Below, piece by piece: positions 8,957 through 17,648 of a stretch of DNA of 64,000 bases. Within the stretch, counting starts at the first letter, position 1; each line of letters opens with the position of its first letter. The position numbers were made by a program, and so were the translations under genes. Origin of the DNA: Firmicutes bacterium UBA3553 (GTDB taxonomy: Bacteria > Bacillota > Clostridia > Tissierellales > Sedimentibacteraceae); the NCBI GenBank assembly GCA_002381185.1, contig DFOA01000003.1, positions 12,732 through 76,731 on the forward strand, written 5' to 3'. The notes under the pieces are model-generated. The model was not told the DNA's origin and made no database searches. It was given only the letters and a program-made list of their open reading frames with translations.

Positions 8957-8980
8957 GAAAGAATGATAAATCATTCTTTC
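8957..8980 (-). terminator. Terminator of panB
   Basis: Perfect 10-bp stem GAAAGAATGA/TCATTCTTTC with a TAAA loop, placed just past the panB stop and followed on the minus strand by a T-rich run. Confidence 0.65.
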
Positions 8981-8987
8981 AAGGTTA

Positions 8988-9839
8988 TTAATTGAATTCA
9001 TCAAACAGTTTTTCAAAATCCTCTTTTGTGTCTTTTATATGGTAGACGTGTTTATCTTCAGGGAACCTTTCAGTTTTAACATCCTCAACATACTCTTTAA
9101 ATGCATTAGTTATTACTTCTGCAACATTTGCGTATTTCTTTACAAACTTAGGAGTAAATGCCTGGAACATTCCTAACATGTCACCGCATATAATCAATTG
9201 TCCGTCGCAAGGTAATCCAGCACCTATGGAATAAACCGGTATAGTTAATTTTTTGGCTATGAATTCTGTTAATTCCGGCGGTACAGCTTCAAGCAATAGA
9301 GCTAGAGCCCCGGCTTCCTGAATTGCAAGTGCATCTTTTATAAGCTCTCTGGCACTGTCCACATAAAGTCCCTGTGCCTTAAATCCTCCAAGTTGTCCCG
9401 CACTTTGAGGCGTCAAGCCTATATGACCTATTACAACTATTCCCGCATCTGCTATAGCTTTAATCTTGCCGGCAACTCTGACTCCGCCCTCTAATTTTAT
9501 AGCATCACAGCTCGCTTCCTTTAAAAACCTTACCGCATTGGCAACAGCTTCCCCCTCTGTTGTATGGTAAGAGCCAAAAGGCATGTCCCCCACTATAAAT
9601 GTATTAGGAGCGCCTCTTCTTACAGCCTTACAATGAGAAATACAATCCTCCATGGTTACCGGAACAGTACCATCGTAACCTAACACCACCATTCCCAAAG
9701 AATCCCCGACCAAAATCATGTCCATGCCTGCCTGTTCGGCAAATGAAGCCATGGGGAAATCATATGCTGTAATCCAAGCTATTTTTTCTCCGTTTTTTTT
9801 CATTTTGTGCAAATCTAATATAGATTTCTTCTTTGTCAT
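8988..9839 (-). CDS. panB: Ketopantoate hydroxymethyltransferase
   Basis: Transfers a hydroxymethyl group from 5,10-methylene-THF to 2-oxoisovalerate to give ketopantoate, first step of pantothenate/CoA synthesis. At 283 residues it has the family length. ITAYDFPMASFAEQAGMD, ILVGDSLGMVVLGY, MPFGSYHTTEGEAVANA and VIGHIGLTPQSAG cover the TIM-barrel active site, including the metal-binding aspartates. AAGGAG precedes ATG. No panC, panD or panE is nearby; the partner is the U32-like gene 62 bases upstream, and both probably share one promoter. Tetrahydrofolate use links it loosely to the preceding fhs unit. Confidence 0.95.
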   Translation of the reverse strand: MTKKKSILDLHKMKKNGEKIAWITAYDFPMASFAEQAGMDMILVGDSLGMVVLGYDGTVPVTMEDCISHCKAVRRGAPNTFIVGDMPFGSYHTTEGEAVANAVRFLKEASCDAIKLEGGVRVAGKIKAIADAGIVVIGHIGLTPQSAGQLGGFKAQGLYVDSARELIKDALAIQEAGALALLLEAVPPELTEFIAKKLTIPVYSIGAGLPCDGQLIICGDMLGMFQAFTPKFVKKYANVAEVITNAFKEYVEDVKTERFPEDKHVYHIKDTKEDFEKLFDEFN

Positions 9840-9901
9840 TTTATCAACTCCTTCAATATTATTCTTTTATAAATTTCGTAAAAATATGTAAAAAATACAG
9901 C

Positions 9902-10840
9902 TTAAGGTCTTGGAATGGATAAATCATCCTTATAGTCATTAAATACAAGATTATATGGACTTCTGTCACACCATTCTTTTGCTATACAAGCATAGCTTAC
10001 TTTGTACTTGATTAATTCATTAAGCTTTTTAATTTCTTTCCATGAATTATATAAGTCACATTCATTCTTTCCGGGTTCAAACTTGAAGTATACAGGACCG
10101 CAGATTCTGGCAATTTCATCCGCTTGTATATTCCTTTGGTGTCCGCCCATTGAATCAACTATGCTCATATAAACATCCAGCGGCATATTTACGCTGCTTC
10201 TTATTGAGGCAAGCATCGGTAACGGTAAATCTGCCAAGGGGTTAAAGCTGTCCGCACCTAAATCGGAAAGCAGTTTAGCCCCCAACGAATTAGCATGTCC
10301 AGCAAATACAGATACTTTGAATTTAACATCCTTAGGTATAGTGCCTTCTTCCCTCATTTTATTTAAAAGTGACAACAAACCCTCATCACATATCATAAAC
10401 CCTCTTATTCCGGCTTCGAGGCATCTGTTAAATTCTTTCAGCCACATATACAGATTATCTTGTCCTCTTATTCTCATACCTGATACATAGCCTTCCCCAG
10501 TTGTATATTGTCTCCCCAGGTCCCAGCCTCTGGAAGGAACAGGGTTCATTATGACTTCTATCTTGTTTTCCGCACCTATTTGAGCGTAGTATTTTAATTC
10601 TTCTGTTTCAAGCAGAGCTGAACCTCCTACTGTACCTATAATCCTGTGAATTGTCATATTCTTTCTTTCAGACTCTTTGATTAAGGTTTCAAAGTTTTCA
10701 ACACACTCGATTCCGGCAATCTCCATTCTGTAATGGGCACCGCCTTCAAAGGTTACCTTTGAGGATGGTAAGTCATACCTGTCCTTTAAAGGAAAATTAG
10801 TTTTTTCAGTGATAAATTTTTCAATGTCTTTCAATGCCAT
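9902..10840 (-). CDS. U32-peptidase-like TIM-barrel protein
   Basis: A 312-residue soluble protein that I read as a divergent member of the U32 'peptidase' TIM-barrel superfamily. It shows alternating strand-helix segments and phrases such as GAENKIEVIMNPVPSRG, CLEAGIRGFMICDEG and LLSDLGADSFNPLADLPLP. Many U32 members are now known to modify RNA or cofactors rather than cut peptides, so activity is open. ATG at 10840 has GGGAG 10 bases upstream; longer in-frame starts would cross the promoter at 10886-10914. It is the first gene of a two-gene unit with panB, so a role near pantothenate or 2-oxo acids is possible but unproven. Confidence 0.6.
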   Translation of the reverse strand: MALKDIEKFITEKTNFPLKDRYDLPSSKVTFEGGAHYRMEIAGIECVENFETLIKESERKNMTIHRIIGTVGGSALLETEELKYYAQIGAENKIEVIMNPVPSRGWDLGRQYTTGEGYVSGMRIRGQDNLYMWLKEFNRCLEAGIRGFMICDEGLLSLLNKMREEGTIPKDVKFKVSVFAGHANSLGAKLLSDLGADSFNPLADLPLPMLASIRSSVNMPLDVYMSIVDSMGGHQRNIQADEIARICGPVYFKFEPGKNECDLYNSWKEIKKLNELIKYKVSYACIAKEWCDRSPYNLVFNDYKDDLSIPRP

Positions 10841-10885
10841 TTTTATTTCTCCCTTCTTTATGTATGTTTTCGATCTTCTTATTTT

Positions 10886-10914
10886 AGTATATACCAATAA
10901 AATATAAAACGCAA
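10886..10914 (-). promoter_or_regulatory. Promoter of the U32-like/panB unit
   Basis: On the minus strand TTGCGT (10909-10914), 17 bases, TATACT (10886-10891). The leader would be about 40 bases. Confidence 0.6.
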
Positions 10915-11139
10915 TACCTTTTTTCATTATTTAGAATCATTTTCTATTATTTATTGCATGGTATAATATAGACACAGAAGGTTTATATTCATATGTTCAT
11001 TGAAAAATACACATTAATATTATGCGCTCAAATATTTTCGCTTCGAAAGCCAAATTTAATTTTCTATATAAAGGGATTGTATTTCCTGATATTAACGATG
11101 CTAATAATCAGAAAATAATTACCTTACTTTTCTTAATAA

Positions 11140-11949
11140 TTATTCTTCAATGCTATCTTTATTGTAACCTAAATAATAGGACAGCTCATTAGTAACAAGT
11201 TCTAAATCTTTTTTAATGTCCATTATCTTCGTAAAGTTCAGCCTAGTGCTTGGACCGCTTACGCTTACGGCAGCAACAATTTCATTTTTATAGTTCTTAA
11301 CAGGCATAGCTATACAGGATAATCCCGGATAGTATTCTTCGTCGTCTATGCTATATCCCAGTTCCTTGATTTTATCCATTTGCTCTATTAAGTCATTTGT
11401 TGAGGATACTGTTTTTGCAGTAAATTTTTCAAATTGTATATTGGCAAAAACTCTTGATATCTCTTCAGTATCCAATCCTGCCAAAATTGATTTTCCCAAT
11501 GCGGTTGCATACAACGGCTCCCTTGTCCCTATGGGTACATTAGCCACTAAGGTGGATCTCGGATCAGCTCTGAAGATAATTGTAACATAGCTGTCCACCC
11601 TTACGCCGAAATTGACTGTTTCCTCGTATTTTTGACATAACTTTCTTAACGATTCTAAATTTAAGTTTGTTAAATTTCTTTGAATAGGTATATTGTTGCC
11701 TATTTCAAAAAACTTCCAGCCTAATATATATTTCGAACTGTCGCTGCATTTTTCTACATAATCATATGCCATTAATGTGTCCAATATCCTATGGACAGTG
11801 CTTTTACCAAGCTCAAGGTGAGAATCAATTTCACTTATTCCCATCCCAGAGCCTCCGTACTTATTCATAAATTCAATTATTTCTAAAGCCTTTTCAAGGG
11901 TTTGTACCGGATGCTTAGGTTCATAAACCTTAGTTTTATTCTCTAACAA
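11140..11949 (-). CDS. IclR-family regulator of the adjacent catabolic operon
   Basis: DNA-binding regulator of 269 residues. An N-terminal winged helix (about 17-80) contains GISEIDSHLELGKSTVHRIL. The C-terminal IclR effector domain contains YATALGKSILAGL and SCIAMPVKNYKNEIVAAVSVSG. Start is TTG at 11949 with GGAGG 7 bases upstream. It lies downstream of the operon terminator at 12176 and has its own promoter at 11994-12022. Adjacency to the TRAP/hydrolase operon suggests it senses that substrate or an intermediate. Characterised ectoine operons in Proteobacteria instead use EnuR (MocR type), so an IclR regulator here would be a replacement. Confidence 0.85.
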   Translation of the reverse strand: MLENKTKVYEPKHPVQTLEKALEIIEFMNKYGGSGMGISEIDSHLELGKSTVHRILDTLMAYDYVEKCSDSSKYILGWKFFEIGNNIPIQRNLTNLNLESLRKLCQKYEETVNFGVRVDSYVTIIFRADPRSTLVANVPIGTREPLYATALGKSILAGLDTEEISRVFANIQFEKFTAKTVSSTNDLIEQMDKIKELGYSIDDEEYYPGLSCIAMPVKNYKNEIVAAVSVSGPSTRLNFTKIMDIKKDLELVTNELSYYLGYNKDSIEE

Positions 11950-11993
11950 TTTAATTCCTCCACTTTTCTATATAATAGAATATTATATCATAT

Positions 11994-12022
11994 AATATAG
12001 CACTATATTTGGTTTTAGACAA
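11994..12022 (-). promoter_or_regulatory. Sigma-A promoter of the iclR-type gene
   Basis: On the minus strand TTGTCT (12017-12022), 17 bases, TATATT (11994-11999), followed by an AT-rich leader to the TTG start at 11949. Confidence 0.6.
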
Positions 12023-12065
12023 TGAATTTATGAAACTTTTCAATAAAAAACCACAAATAATAAAT

Positions 12066-12174
12066 CGTTCGCCACGTACCACTTTCTGCTAAGACATCCG
12101 TCATCAACTTAGCACTGCTGTCGAAAAGTCCTGCCATCGCTCGGTATAATTTAATTTAAAGACCTAACGTTCGC
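12066..12174. other. Structured non-coding stretch between dctP terminator and iclR
   Basis: This 109-base stretch looks more GC-rich than its flanks. It is bounded by two copies of CGTTCGC (12066-12072, 12168-12174) and holds a 7-bp stem TGCTAAG/CTTAGCA (12087-12093 with 12108-12114). No reading frame of note. It could be a small RNA, a decayed mobile element or an operator region; I do not recognise it. Confidence 0.3.
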
Positions 12175-12175
12175 T

Positions 12176-12210
12176 AAAAACTACTGATTATTTAATAATC
12201 AGTAGTTTTT
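12176..12210. terminator. Terminator of the ectoine-type operon
   Basis: Long perfect hairpin built on ACTACTGATTATT and its complement, with A5 and T5 flanks, nine bases after the dctP stop. It should end the ridA-to-dctP transcript. Confidence 0.88.
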
Positions 12211-12218
12211 TAATCAAA

Positions 12219-13274
12219 TTATTTGTTTTCCACAGCTGCAATTTCTTCTCTAAGTTTATTAAGTATAGCTTCGCCATCTTTTCCAACATTCTTTACATAT
12301 ACGTCATATGCTGCTTTACTTGCTTCCTTAAACATTTCTCTTTCATCCTCTGTCAAGTAAACAACTTCTATATCAGTAGATGCTTTGATTTTATCCAGTG
12401 CAGCACCGTTTAATTCTTCCTGAGCTTTGAACGAGAAGTCTCTCGTTTCTTCAACAGTTTCCAGAATCATTTGCTGTATATCAGCAGGCAGACTGTCAAA
12501 GAATTTAGGATTTACAGCTGTAGTTGTTACATAGAGGCTTGAAGATGCCAGTGTCAGATACTTTTGAACTTCACAGAATTTCATTTCTTCAATTGCTGAT
12601 ATCGGATTTTCCTGGCCCTCAATCATGTTAAGCTGAAGTCCGCTGTATACTTCCATATACGGCATTGGAGTAGGGTTGGCGCCATACGCTTCATAGGATG
12701 CCACAATCATCGGTGAAGGCATTGTCCTCATTTTTAATCCCTTCCACAATTCAGGCCTGTTTGCCGGCTTAGATGTAGTCCATTCCATTGTTCCTTCTGT
12801 CCAGTAGGAAAGAATCTTTATATTTTTTTCTAAGTATTTCTTGTTTAGCATCTCATTCAAAGCTTTACTGTTTTTAAAAATTTCTTTGTTTTTTTCCATA
12901 TCCTCTGAGAATAAGAAGTGTAAAGAAAATAATTGATTTTCAGGTACGATGGTACCGGTATTGCCGGGAGAAACCATGGCAAACTCCAGACCGCCATTTT
13001 GCAGTAATTCACATTGCTGAGTTGCATCTCCGATTTGACCTACCGGATATATATCAATGTTTATTCTTCCGCCTGATTTTTCTTCAAGTATTCTTACAAA
13101 CTCTTTCACATAAACGTCCTGTATGCTGCCGTTGTTTTCTTCGTGGGCAAATCTCCAGTTATAAGTTTCACCTCCGCTTGGTGTTGGTGCAGGCGCCGCT
13201 GTTTGTCCACCACAACCTGCAAGCAGTGTTATTGCTAAAAACATGGATACTGCTATTAATATAGTTTTTTTCAT
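12219..13274 (-). CDS. dctP: TRAP transporter substrate-binding lipoprotein (DctP)
   Basis: Extracytoplasmic solute receptor of 351 residues, anchored as a lipoprotein (lipobox LLAGC after MKKTILIAVSMFLAITL). DctP-family features: FAHEENNGSIQDVYVKEF, YPVGQIGDATQQCELLQNG, LKMRTMPSPMIVASYEAYGA and MIEGQENPISAIEEMKF. It delivers ligand to DctQ/DctM. AGGAGG precedes the double ATG; the second ATG (13274) has better spacing. The ectoine receptors TeaA and UehA are members of this family. Whether the ligand here is ectoine rests on the operon, not on residues I can check. Confidence 0.93.
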   Translation of the reverse strand: MKKTILIAVSMFLAITLLAGCGGQTAAPAPTPSGGETYNWRFAHEENNGSIQDVYVKEFVRILEEKSGGRINIDIYPVGQIGDATQQCELLQNGGLEFAMVSPGNTGTIVPENQLFSLHFLFSEDMEKNKEIFKNSKALNEMLNKKYLEKNIKILSYWTEGTMEWTTSKPANRPELWKGLKMRTMPSPMIVASYEAYGANPTPMPYMEVYSGLQLNMIEGQENPISAIEEMKFCEVQKYLTLASSSLYVTTTAVNPKFFDSLPADIQQMILETVEETRDFSFKAQEELNGAALDKIKASTDIEVVYLTEDEREMFKEASKAAYDVYVKNVGKDGEAILNKLREEIAAVENK

Positions 13275-13294
13275 CATACATCCTCCTCAAATAA

Positions 13295-14473
13295 TTAATT
13301 ATTTAAATAATTCAGCGTTGATCTTACATGCATCTCTACACCATATTTCAAAGTATCTTCATCCAAGGCAAATTTTGTATGATGATGGGGATACATGGTT
13401 TCTTTTTCTTCATTGCCATTTCCGATAAAGTAAAATGCACTTGGAACTCTTTGCGAAAATTCGGCAAAGTCCTCTCCAGCCATACATCTGTATTCTGAAA
13501 TGTCGGCATCATTTCCAAATGACTGAAATGCGGCATTTCTTACATACGAAACCAGCTTTGCATTATTCTGTAATGCTGGGTTGCTTGGAATAAATTTTAG
13601 ATCATATCTTACATTCATTGCTTCACATATGCCATTTATCACCCTTTCAAATTTTTCTAATAAAGCTTTCTTTTCAACCTCTTCATTACTAAATAAAAAC
13701 CTTATGGTACCTCCTATTTCAACTTTGTTTGCAATTATATTTCTTCCGGTACCGCCATTTATTTTACCTATCATTATTGTGACAGGGCATAATGGGTCTA
13801 TTTCTCTTGTTTGAATTGATTGTATGGTTTGAATAATATTGGCTGAAGCAATTATTGGATCTAAAGCGGTGTGCGGTGAACCGGTATGTCCCGGCCTTCC
13901 ATATACCTCCAATTCAAATTCTTCTAATGCTGCCATAACAGGCCCTTCTGATAATCCAATTACTCCGCTCTTTAGAGGAGTCCAAAGATGTATGCCAAAA
14001 GCTGCATCAACCTTTGGATTTTCTAAAACACCTTCATTAATCATATCCAAAGCTCCGGCTTCCTCTTCGTTTGGCTGAAACACAAATTTGATATTTCCTT
14101 TTATATTATCCTTATACCTGCACAAAATCTTGGCTGCTATTAAAAGCATTGCTGTATGTCAATCATGACCACAGGCATGCATCACACCCTTATTGACAGA
14201 CTTAAACGGGAATTCGGTTTCTTCATTTTGAGGCAATGCATCCATGTCAGCCCTAAGCATTACCGTCTTACCAGATTGCCTTCCTCTCAATAAACCTACC
14301 ACCCCTGTCTTAGCGACCTTTTTAACATCTAACCCAAGAGAACTTAGATAGTCGTATACAATTTGTGATGTTCTGTATTCCTTGTATCCTAATTCCGGAT
14401 ACATATGAAAATCTCTTCTGAGCGTTATTAACTCTTCTTCCAATTCATGAACTTCTTTTTTTAAATCATTCAT
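13295..14473 (-). pseudogene. M20D amidohydrolase interrupted by one in-frame TGA
   Basis: Zinc-type amidohydrolase/deacylase (hippurate/IAA-amidohydrolase branch) of about 392 residues if read through. The first part ends GVMHACGHD, then TGA at 14159-14161, then HTAMLLIAAKIL continues in the same frame with no shift. The stop replaces the residue after HACGHD, usually Gly or Ala, and sits among metal ligands. Downstream, FQPNEEEAG, GIHLWT and a dimerisation domain with GRPGHTGSPH are intact, so the reading frame is otherwise undamaged. A GGA-to-TGA nonsense change, a sequence error, or recoding are all possible. By position it would deacetylate N-acetyl-diaminobutyrate, a job done by the unrelated DoeB in Proteobacteria. 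Confidence 0.8.
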
Positions 14474-14489
14474 AATACCGGTCCTCTTT

Positions 14490-15755
14490 CTATATTAAAA
14501 TCAAAGATATTTGAGGAACAAATATGATAATCATCGAAATAATTATTAACATTATTAAATAAGCAGGTAATCTTTTCACTACCATCAGGAATGGCCTGTC
14601 AAAAATCGCACATGCTGTGAAAATATTACATCCGAAAGGAGGGCTTATTGATGCAATTGCAGCTTGTAATGTAACAATAATTCCTAGATGTATAGGGTGT
14701 ATTCCTGCCTGTACCGCCAACGGAAAAAATATTGGAGTTAGTATTACAATAGCTACAATCGAATCCACAAACATACCTGCAATATAGAAAAATATTGTAA
14801 CTGTTATTAAAATCTTTACAGCTGATGGATTCACCCCAAGAACTGCCTGAGTTATCATTTGAGGTATTCTTGCATAGGATATCGCCCAAGAGAACAGGCT
14901 TCCTGCCGCTACCAATATAAATACTGCAGTTGTAACAACAGCCGTTGATAGAGCAATATTTTTAAAATCTTTAAGTTTTATTGATTTAAATAAGAATACT
15001 TCTAATAAAGTTGCATATAAAACTCCCATTGCAGCTGCTTCTGTAGGGCTGAATTTACCGGAATATATACCTGCGAAAATTATTACCGGGAATCCCAAAG
15101 GCCCAATAGCCTTTTTAAATGCAACTATTTTTCCATTAAAATCAACTTTTTGTGTCCTTGGAATATTCTTCTTTTTTGCCCTAAAGAAGTTATAAACCGA
15201 GAAGAAAATAAGTATTATTATTCCGGGAAGTACTCCTGCCTTGAAGAGATCACCGACAGATGCCCCGGTAACTACACAATACATAATCATGGATATGCTT
15301 GGTGGAATTAGCAAGGCAATAATAGCCGAACTAATAATGAGTGCAGTAGTGTCTTCATCCTCGTATCCACTATAAAGCAATCTGTTTCTCATAGGTTTTC
15401 CGATTGCTACTACTGTGGCTTGTGTTGAGCCGGATATAGCTCCAAAAATAGTGCAGGTAGCCGCAGTTGTAATAGCCATACCTCCATGTATGTGTCCAAC
15501 AAATGTATCAACAAAATCCAATAATCTGTTTGATGTCTGACCTGCACACATAATATCTGCAGCAAATATAAACATAGGAACAGATAATAAAACTATGGGC
15601 TGAACTCCTGCAATCAATTGTTGGGTAGCTAAAAGAGGATTAATATTTGGAAAATATGTTAATATTACAGCTAAAGGTGCTACTATCATCGATATGTACA
15701 TAGGGAAGTTTAATATAAACAATACAGCCATAATCAGCATAAGCATCCATACCAT
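14490..15755 (-). CDS. dctM: TRAP transporter large permease (DctM)
   Basis: Membrane permease of 421 residues with about 12 hydrophobic helices, the ion-coupled transport subunit of the TRAP system. DctM features: FAADIMCAGQTSNRLLDFVD, GHIHGGMAITTAATCTIFGAISGS, and near the end SPPFGCNIFTACAI. ATG starts one base after the dctQ stop with GAGGAAG upstream, so dctQ and dctM are translationally coupled. Uptake is driven by Na+ or H+ gradients, which fits an organism with a Na+-type ATPase. Confidence 0.95.
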   Translation of the reverse strand: MVWMLMLIMAVLFILNFPMYISMIVAPLAVILTYFPNINPLLATQQLIAGVQPIVLLSVPMFIFAADIMCAGQTSNRLLDFVDTFVGHIHGGMAITTAATCTIFGAISGSTQATVVAIGKPMRNRLLYSGYEDEDTTALIISSAIIALLIPPSISMIMYCVVTGASVGDLFKAGVLPGIIILIFFSVYNFFRAKKKNIPRTQKVDFNGKIVAFKKAIGPLGFPVIIFAGIYSGKFSPTEAAAMGVLYATLLEVFLFKSIKLKDFKNIALSTAVVTTAVFILVAAGSLFSWAISYARIPQMITQAVLGVNPSAVKILITVTIFFYIAGMFVDSIVAIVILTPIFFPLAVQAGIHPIHLGIIVTLQAAIASISPPFGCNIFTACAIFDRPFLMVVKRLPAYLIMLIIISMIIIFVPQISLILI

Positions 15756-15756
15756 T

Positions 15757-16335
15757 CTATACTTCCTCCTTTTCTTCTTCCAATTTATCGATTAAATTGG
15801 CTAAGTCTGTTTTCACTTCAACATTCAAAGGAATTTTTATTTCACTCGTTAAATAAAAATTATCCTTATCCTTTATATTAAAAATAAATGATCTGATGTA
15901 TTCTATTGTTGATAATAAAAATCCAAAAGGGACAACTGCATAAATTATATATATTGGAATCTGCAATGCCGGCGTTACCCTGCCAAGACTTTGAACAGTA
16001 AGTACATATCTTACAGCCAGAAATGTTATATAAGAAGTAGCTATGGCTGAAACAAAAGAAATAACAATCATAAATAATTTCTTGTATTTATTGCTTACCA
16101 TATCAAAAACTATAGACATGGTAATATGCCTTCCTTTTCTTGCACAATAACCAAGGCCAAAAAACGATACCAAAATTAATAAAGCTGATGCAACTTCTTC
16201 AGAAAATGTCAAGCTGCTGTTCATAACATTTCGCATAAAGACACCTACTATCAATAGTGCGGCCATAATTATTACCGAGTAGCTTAGAACAAATTCTTCA
16301 AATCGTGATAATGTCTTAGTAAAAAACTTATTCAT
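15757..16335 (-). CDS. dctQ: TRAP transporter small permease (DctQ)
   Basis: Small membrane subunit of 192 residues with four helices, partner of DctM. The phrase NSSLTFSEEVASALLILVSFFGLGYCARKGRHI is the family signature segment (LTWSEELARYLFVW-type). It carries an unusually long hydrophilic C-terminal tail of about 40 residues. ATG at 16335 has AGAGGAAA 7 bases upstream; an earlier in-frame ATG at 16365 includes this site and is rejected. An intercistronic hairpin at 16361-16395 separates it from the upstream hydrolase gene. Confidence 0.9.
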   Translation of the reverse strand: MNKFFTKTLSRFEEFVLSYSVIIMAALLIVGVFMRNVMNSSLTFSEEVASALLILVSFFGLGYCARKGRHITMSIVFDMVSNKYKKLFMIVISFVSAIATSYITFLAVRYVLTVQSLGRVTPALQIPIYIIYAVVPFGFLLSTIEYIRSFIFNIKDKDNFYLTSEIKIPLNVEVKTDLANLIDKLEEEKEEV

Positions 16336-16360
16336 AAATTTTCCTCTTTCTATAAAAGTT

Positions 16361-16395
16361 AGCATGTATCAAAGGATAACCTCTGATACAATGCT
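16361..16395 (-). terminator. Intra-operon hairpin between doeA-like gene and dctQ
   Basis: AGCATGTATCA...AGG and CCT...TGATACAATGCT form an imperfect stem of about 14 pairs in the 64-base gap between the two genes. On the minus strand it is followed by AACTTTTATAG, a weak T tract. It may attenuate or protect the transcript between enzyme genes and transporter genes. Confidence 0.45.
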
Positions 16396-16399
16396 TAAA

Positions 16400-17578
16400 C
16401 TATTTCACCAATAACTTCCTTGGATAGTTTGTCAATAATTCAACTCCTGTTTCTGTTATCCTAATTGGCTCACTTATATCTACGCCACAGTCATCAAGCC
16501 ATATACCCGGCATAAAGTGAAGAGTCATATTTGGTTGAAGTATGGTTTTATCTCCGGGTCTTAAGCTGACTGTGTGTTCACCCCAATCTGGAGGATAGTT
16601 AAGTCCAAATGAATAGCCAACACGTGAATCCTTTATAAAACCACTCTTTGCTATGCTTTTAGCCCATGTTCGTTCAATATCTTCACATGTAATACCTGGT
16701 TTAATAATATCAAGTGTGGCTTTTATACCTTCAACAACAACTTCTGCTAAATCTTTAACTTTTTGTGGAGCATTTCCCAATATTATTGTTCTTGACAACG
16801 GACAGTGATATCTTCTGTAATTTCCGGCAATTTCCACCAATACAGTATCTCCCTCTTTATATGGCTCGTCCGTCCAGCTTAAATGAGGTGTTGAAGTCCT
16901 AACGCCGGCAGGCATCAATGGAACTATCGATGCGTAATCGCCGCCATATTCTTCAGTACCATATATCTGTGCATGATAAACATTTGCAGCTGCTTCGTTT
17001 TGTCTTACTCCCACATTTATTGACTCAAAGGCGACTTGCATTGTTTTTTCAACAATTACAGATGCCTTCTTAATATACTCTATTTCTTTATCAGATTTTA
17101 TTATCTTCACCCAATTGACAATATTGTTTCCGTCTGTAAATCTCGCATCAGGTAAATCCTTGACTAGGGTTTCCTGGCATTTAGCGGTAAAGTAATATGA
17201 ATCCATTTCTGTAGCTATGACCTTTTTATCATATCCTCTTTCCTTTAAAATGTCAGATACAAAGTCCATAGGATGTTTAATCAATGAATGAACATAATCA
17301 TCAGTATATGGTCTGATATTTTCTTCTGAAAGCCATGACGTTAACCTTGCAGCATTACCATCCTGGCCTCTTCCAACCCATATCGGCTCATCCTGGTCAA
17401 TCATAACAATCAGACATTGGTGCACGTAGAACGACCATCCGTCAAATCCCGAAAGGTAATTCATGTTTGCCGGATCTGTCACTATCAGGACTTCAATCCC
17501 TTCTTTCTCCATACTTCTTTTTGTGTTTTCAAGTCTGTGTTTATATTCCTCCAAGCTAAAATATAATACCTTATCCAT
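16400..17578 (-). CDS. doeA: Ectoine hydrolase-like M24-fold enzyme
   Basis: A 392-residue 'pita-bread' fold protein that I match from memory to ectoine hydrolase DoeA/EutD, which opens the ectoine ring to N-acetyl-2,4-diaminobutyrate. Matching landmarks are GFDGWSFYVHQC (45-56), GRGQDGNAARLT (69-80), GGDYASIVPLMPAG (212-225), EIAGNYRRYHCPLSRT (249-264), LNYPPDWGEHTVSLRPGD (326-343) and LHFMPG (353-358). The aspartate pair that binds metal in M24 aminopeptidases is absent (EIAG...HCPLS), as in creatinase and DoeA, so a metal-independent amidine hydrolase is expected. AAGGAGG lies before ATG. Neighbours are the eutB-like lyase and the TRAP genes. A different cyclic substrate cannot be excluded. 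Confidence 0.75.
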   Translation of the reverse strand: MDKVLYFSLEEYKHRLENTKRSMEKEGIEVLIVTDPANMNYLSGFDGWSFYVHQCLIVMIDQDEPIWVGRGQDGNAARLTSWLSEENIRPYTDDYVHSLIKHPMDFVSDILKERGYDKKVIATEMDSYYFTAKCQETLVKDLPDARFTDGNNIVNWVKIIKSDKEIEYIKKASVIVEKTMQVAFESINVGVRQNEAAANVYHAQIYGTEEYGGDYASIVPLMPAGVRTSTPHLSWTDEPYKEGDTVLVEIAGNYRRYHCPLSRTIILGNAPQKVKDLAEVVVEGIKATLDIIKPGITCEDIERTWAKSIAKSGFIKDSRVGYSFGLNYPPDWGEHTVSLRPGDKTILQPNMTLHFMPGIWLDDCGVDISEPIRITETGVELLTNYPRKLLVK

Positions 17579-17648
17579 CTATAATCCTCCTTTTACAATT
17601 TTTTTAAGAAAGTTACTAAAACATATCACATAAATTATGTAAATAGAA

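Noticed and set aside
16400..17578. Xaa-Pro aminopeptidase as the plain annotation
   Set aside because: The M24 metal-ligand aspartates are not present at the expected positions, and the long matching segments are those of ectoine hydrolase.
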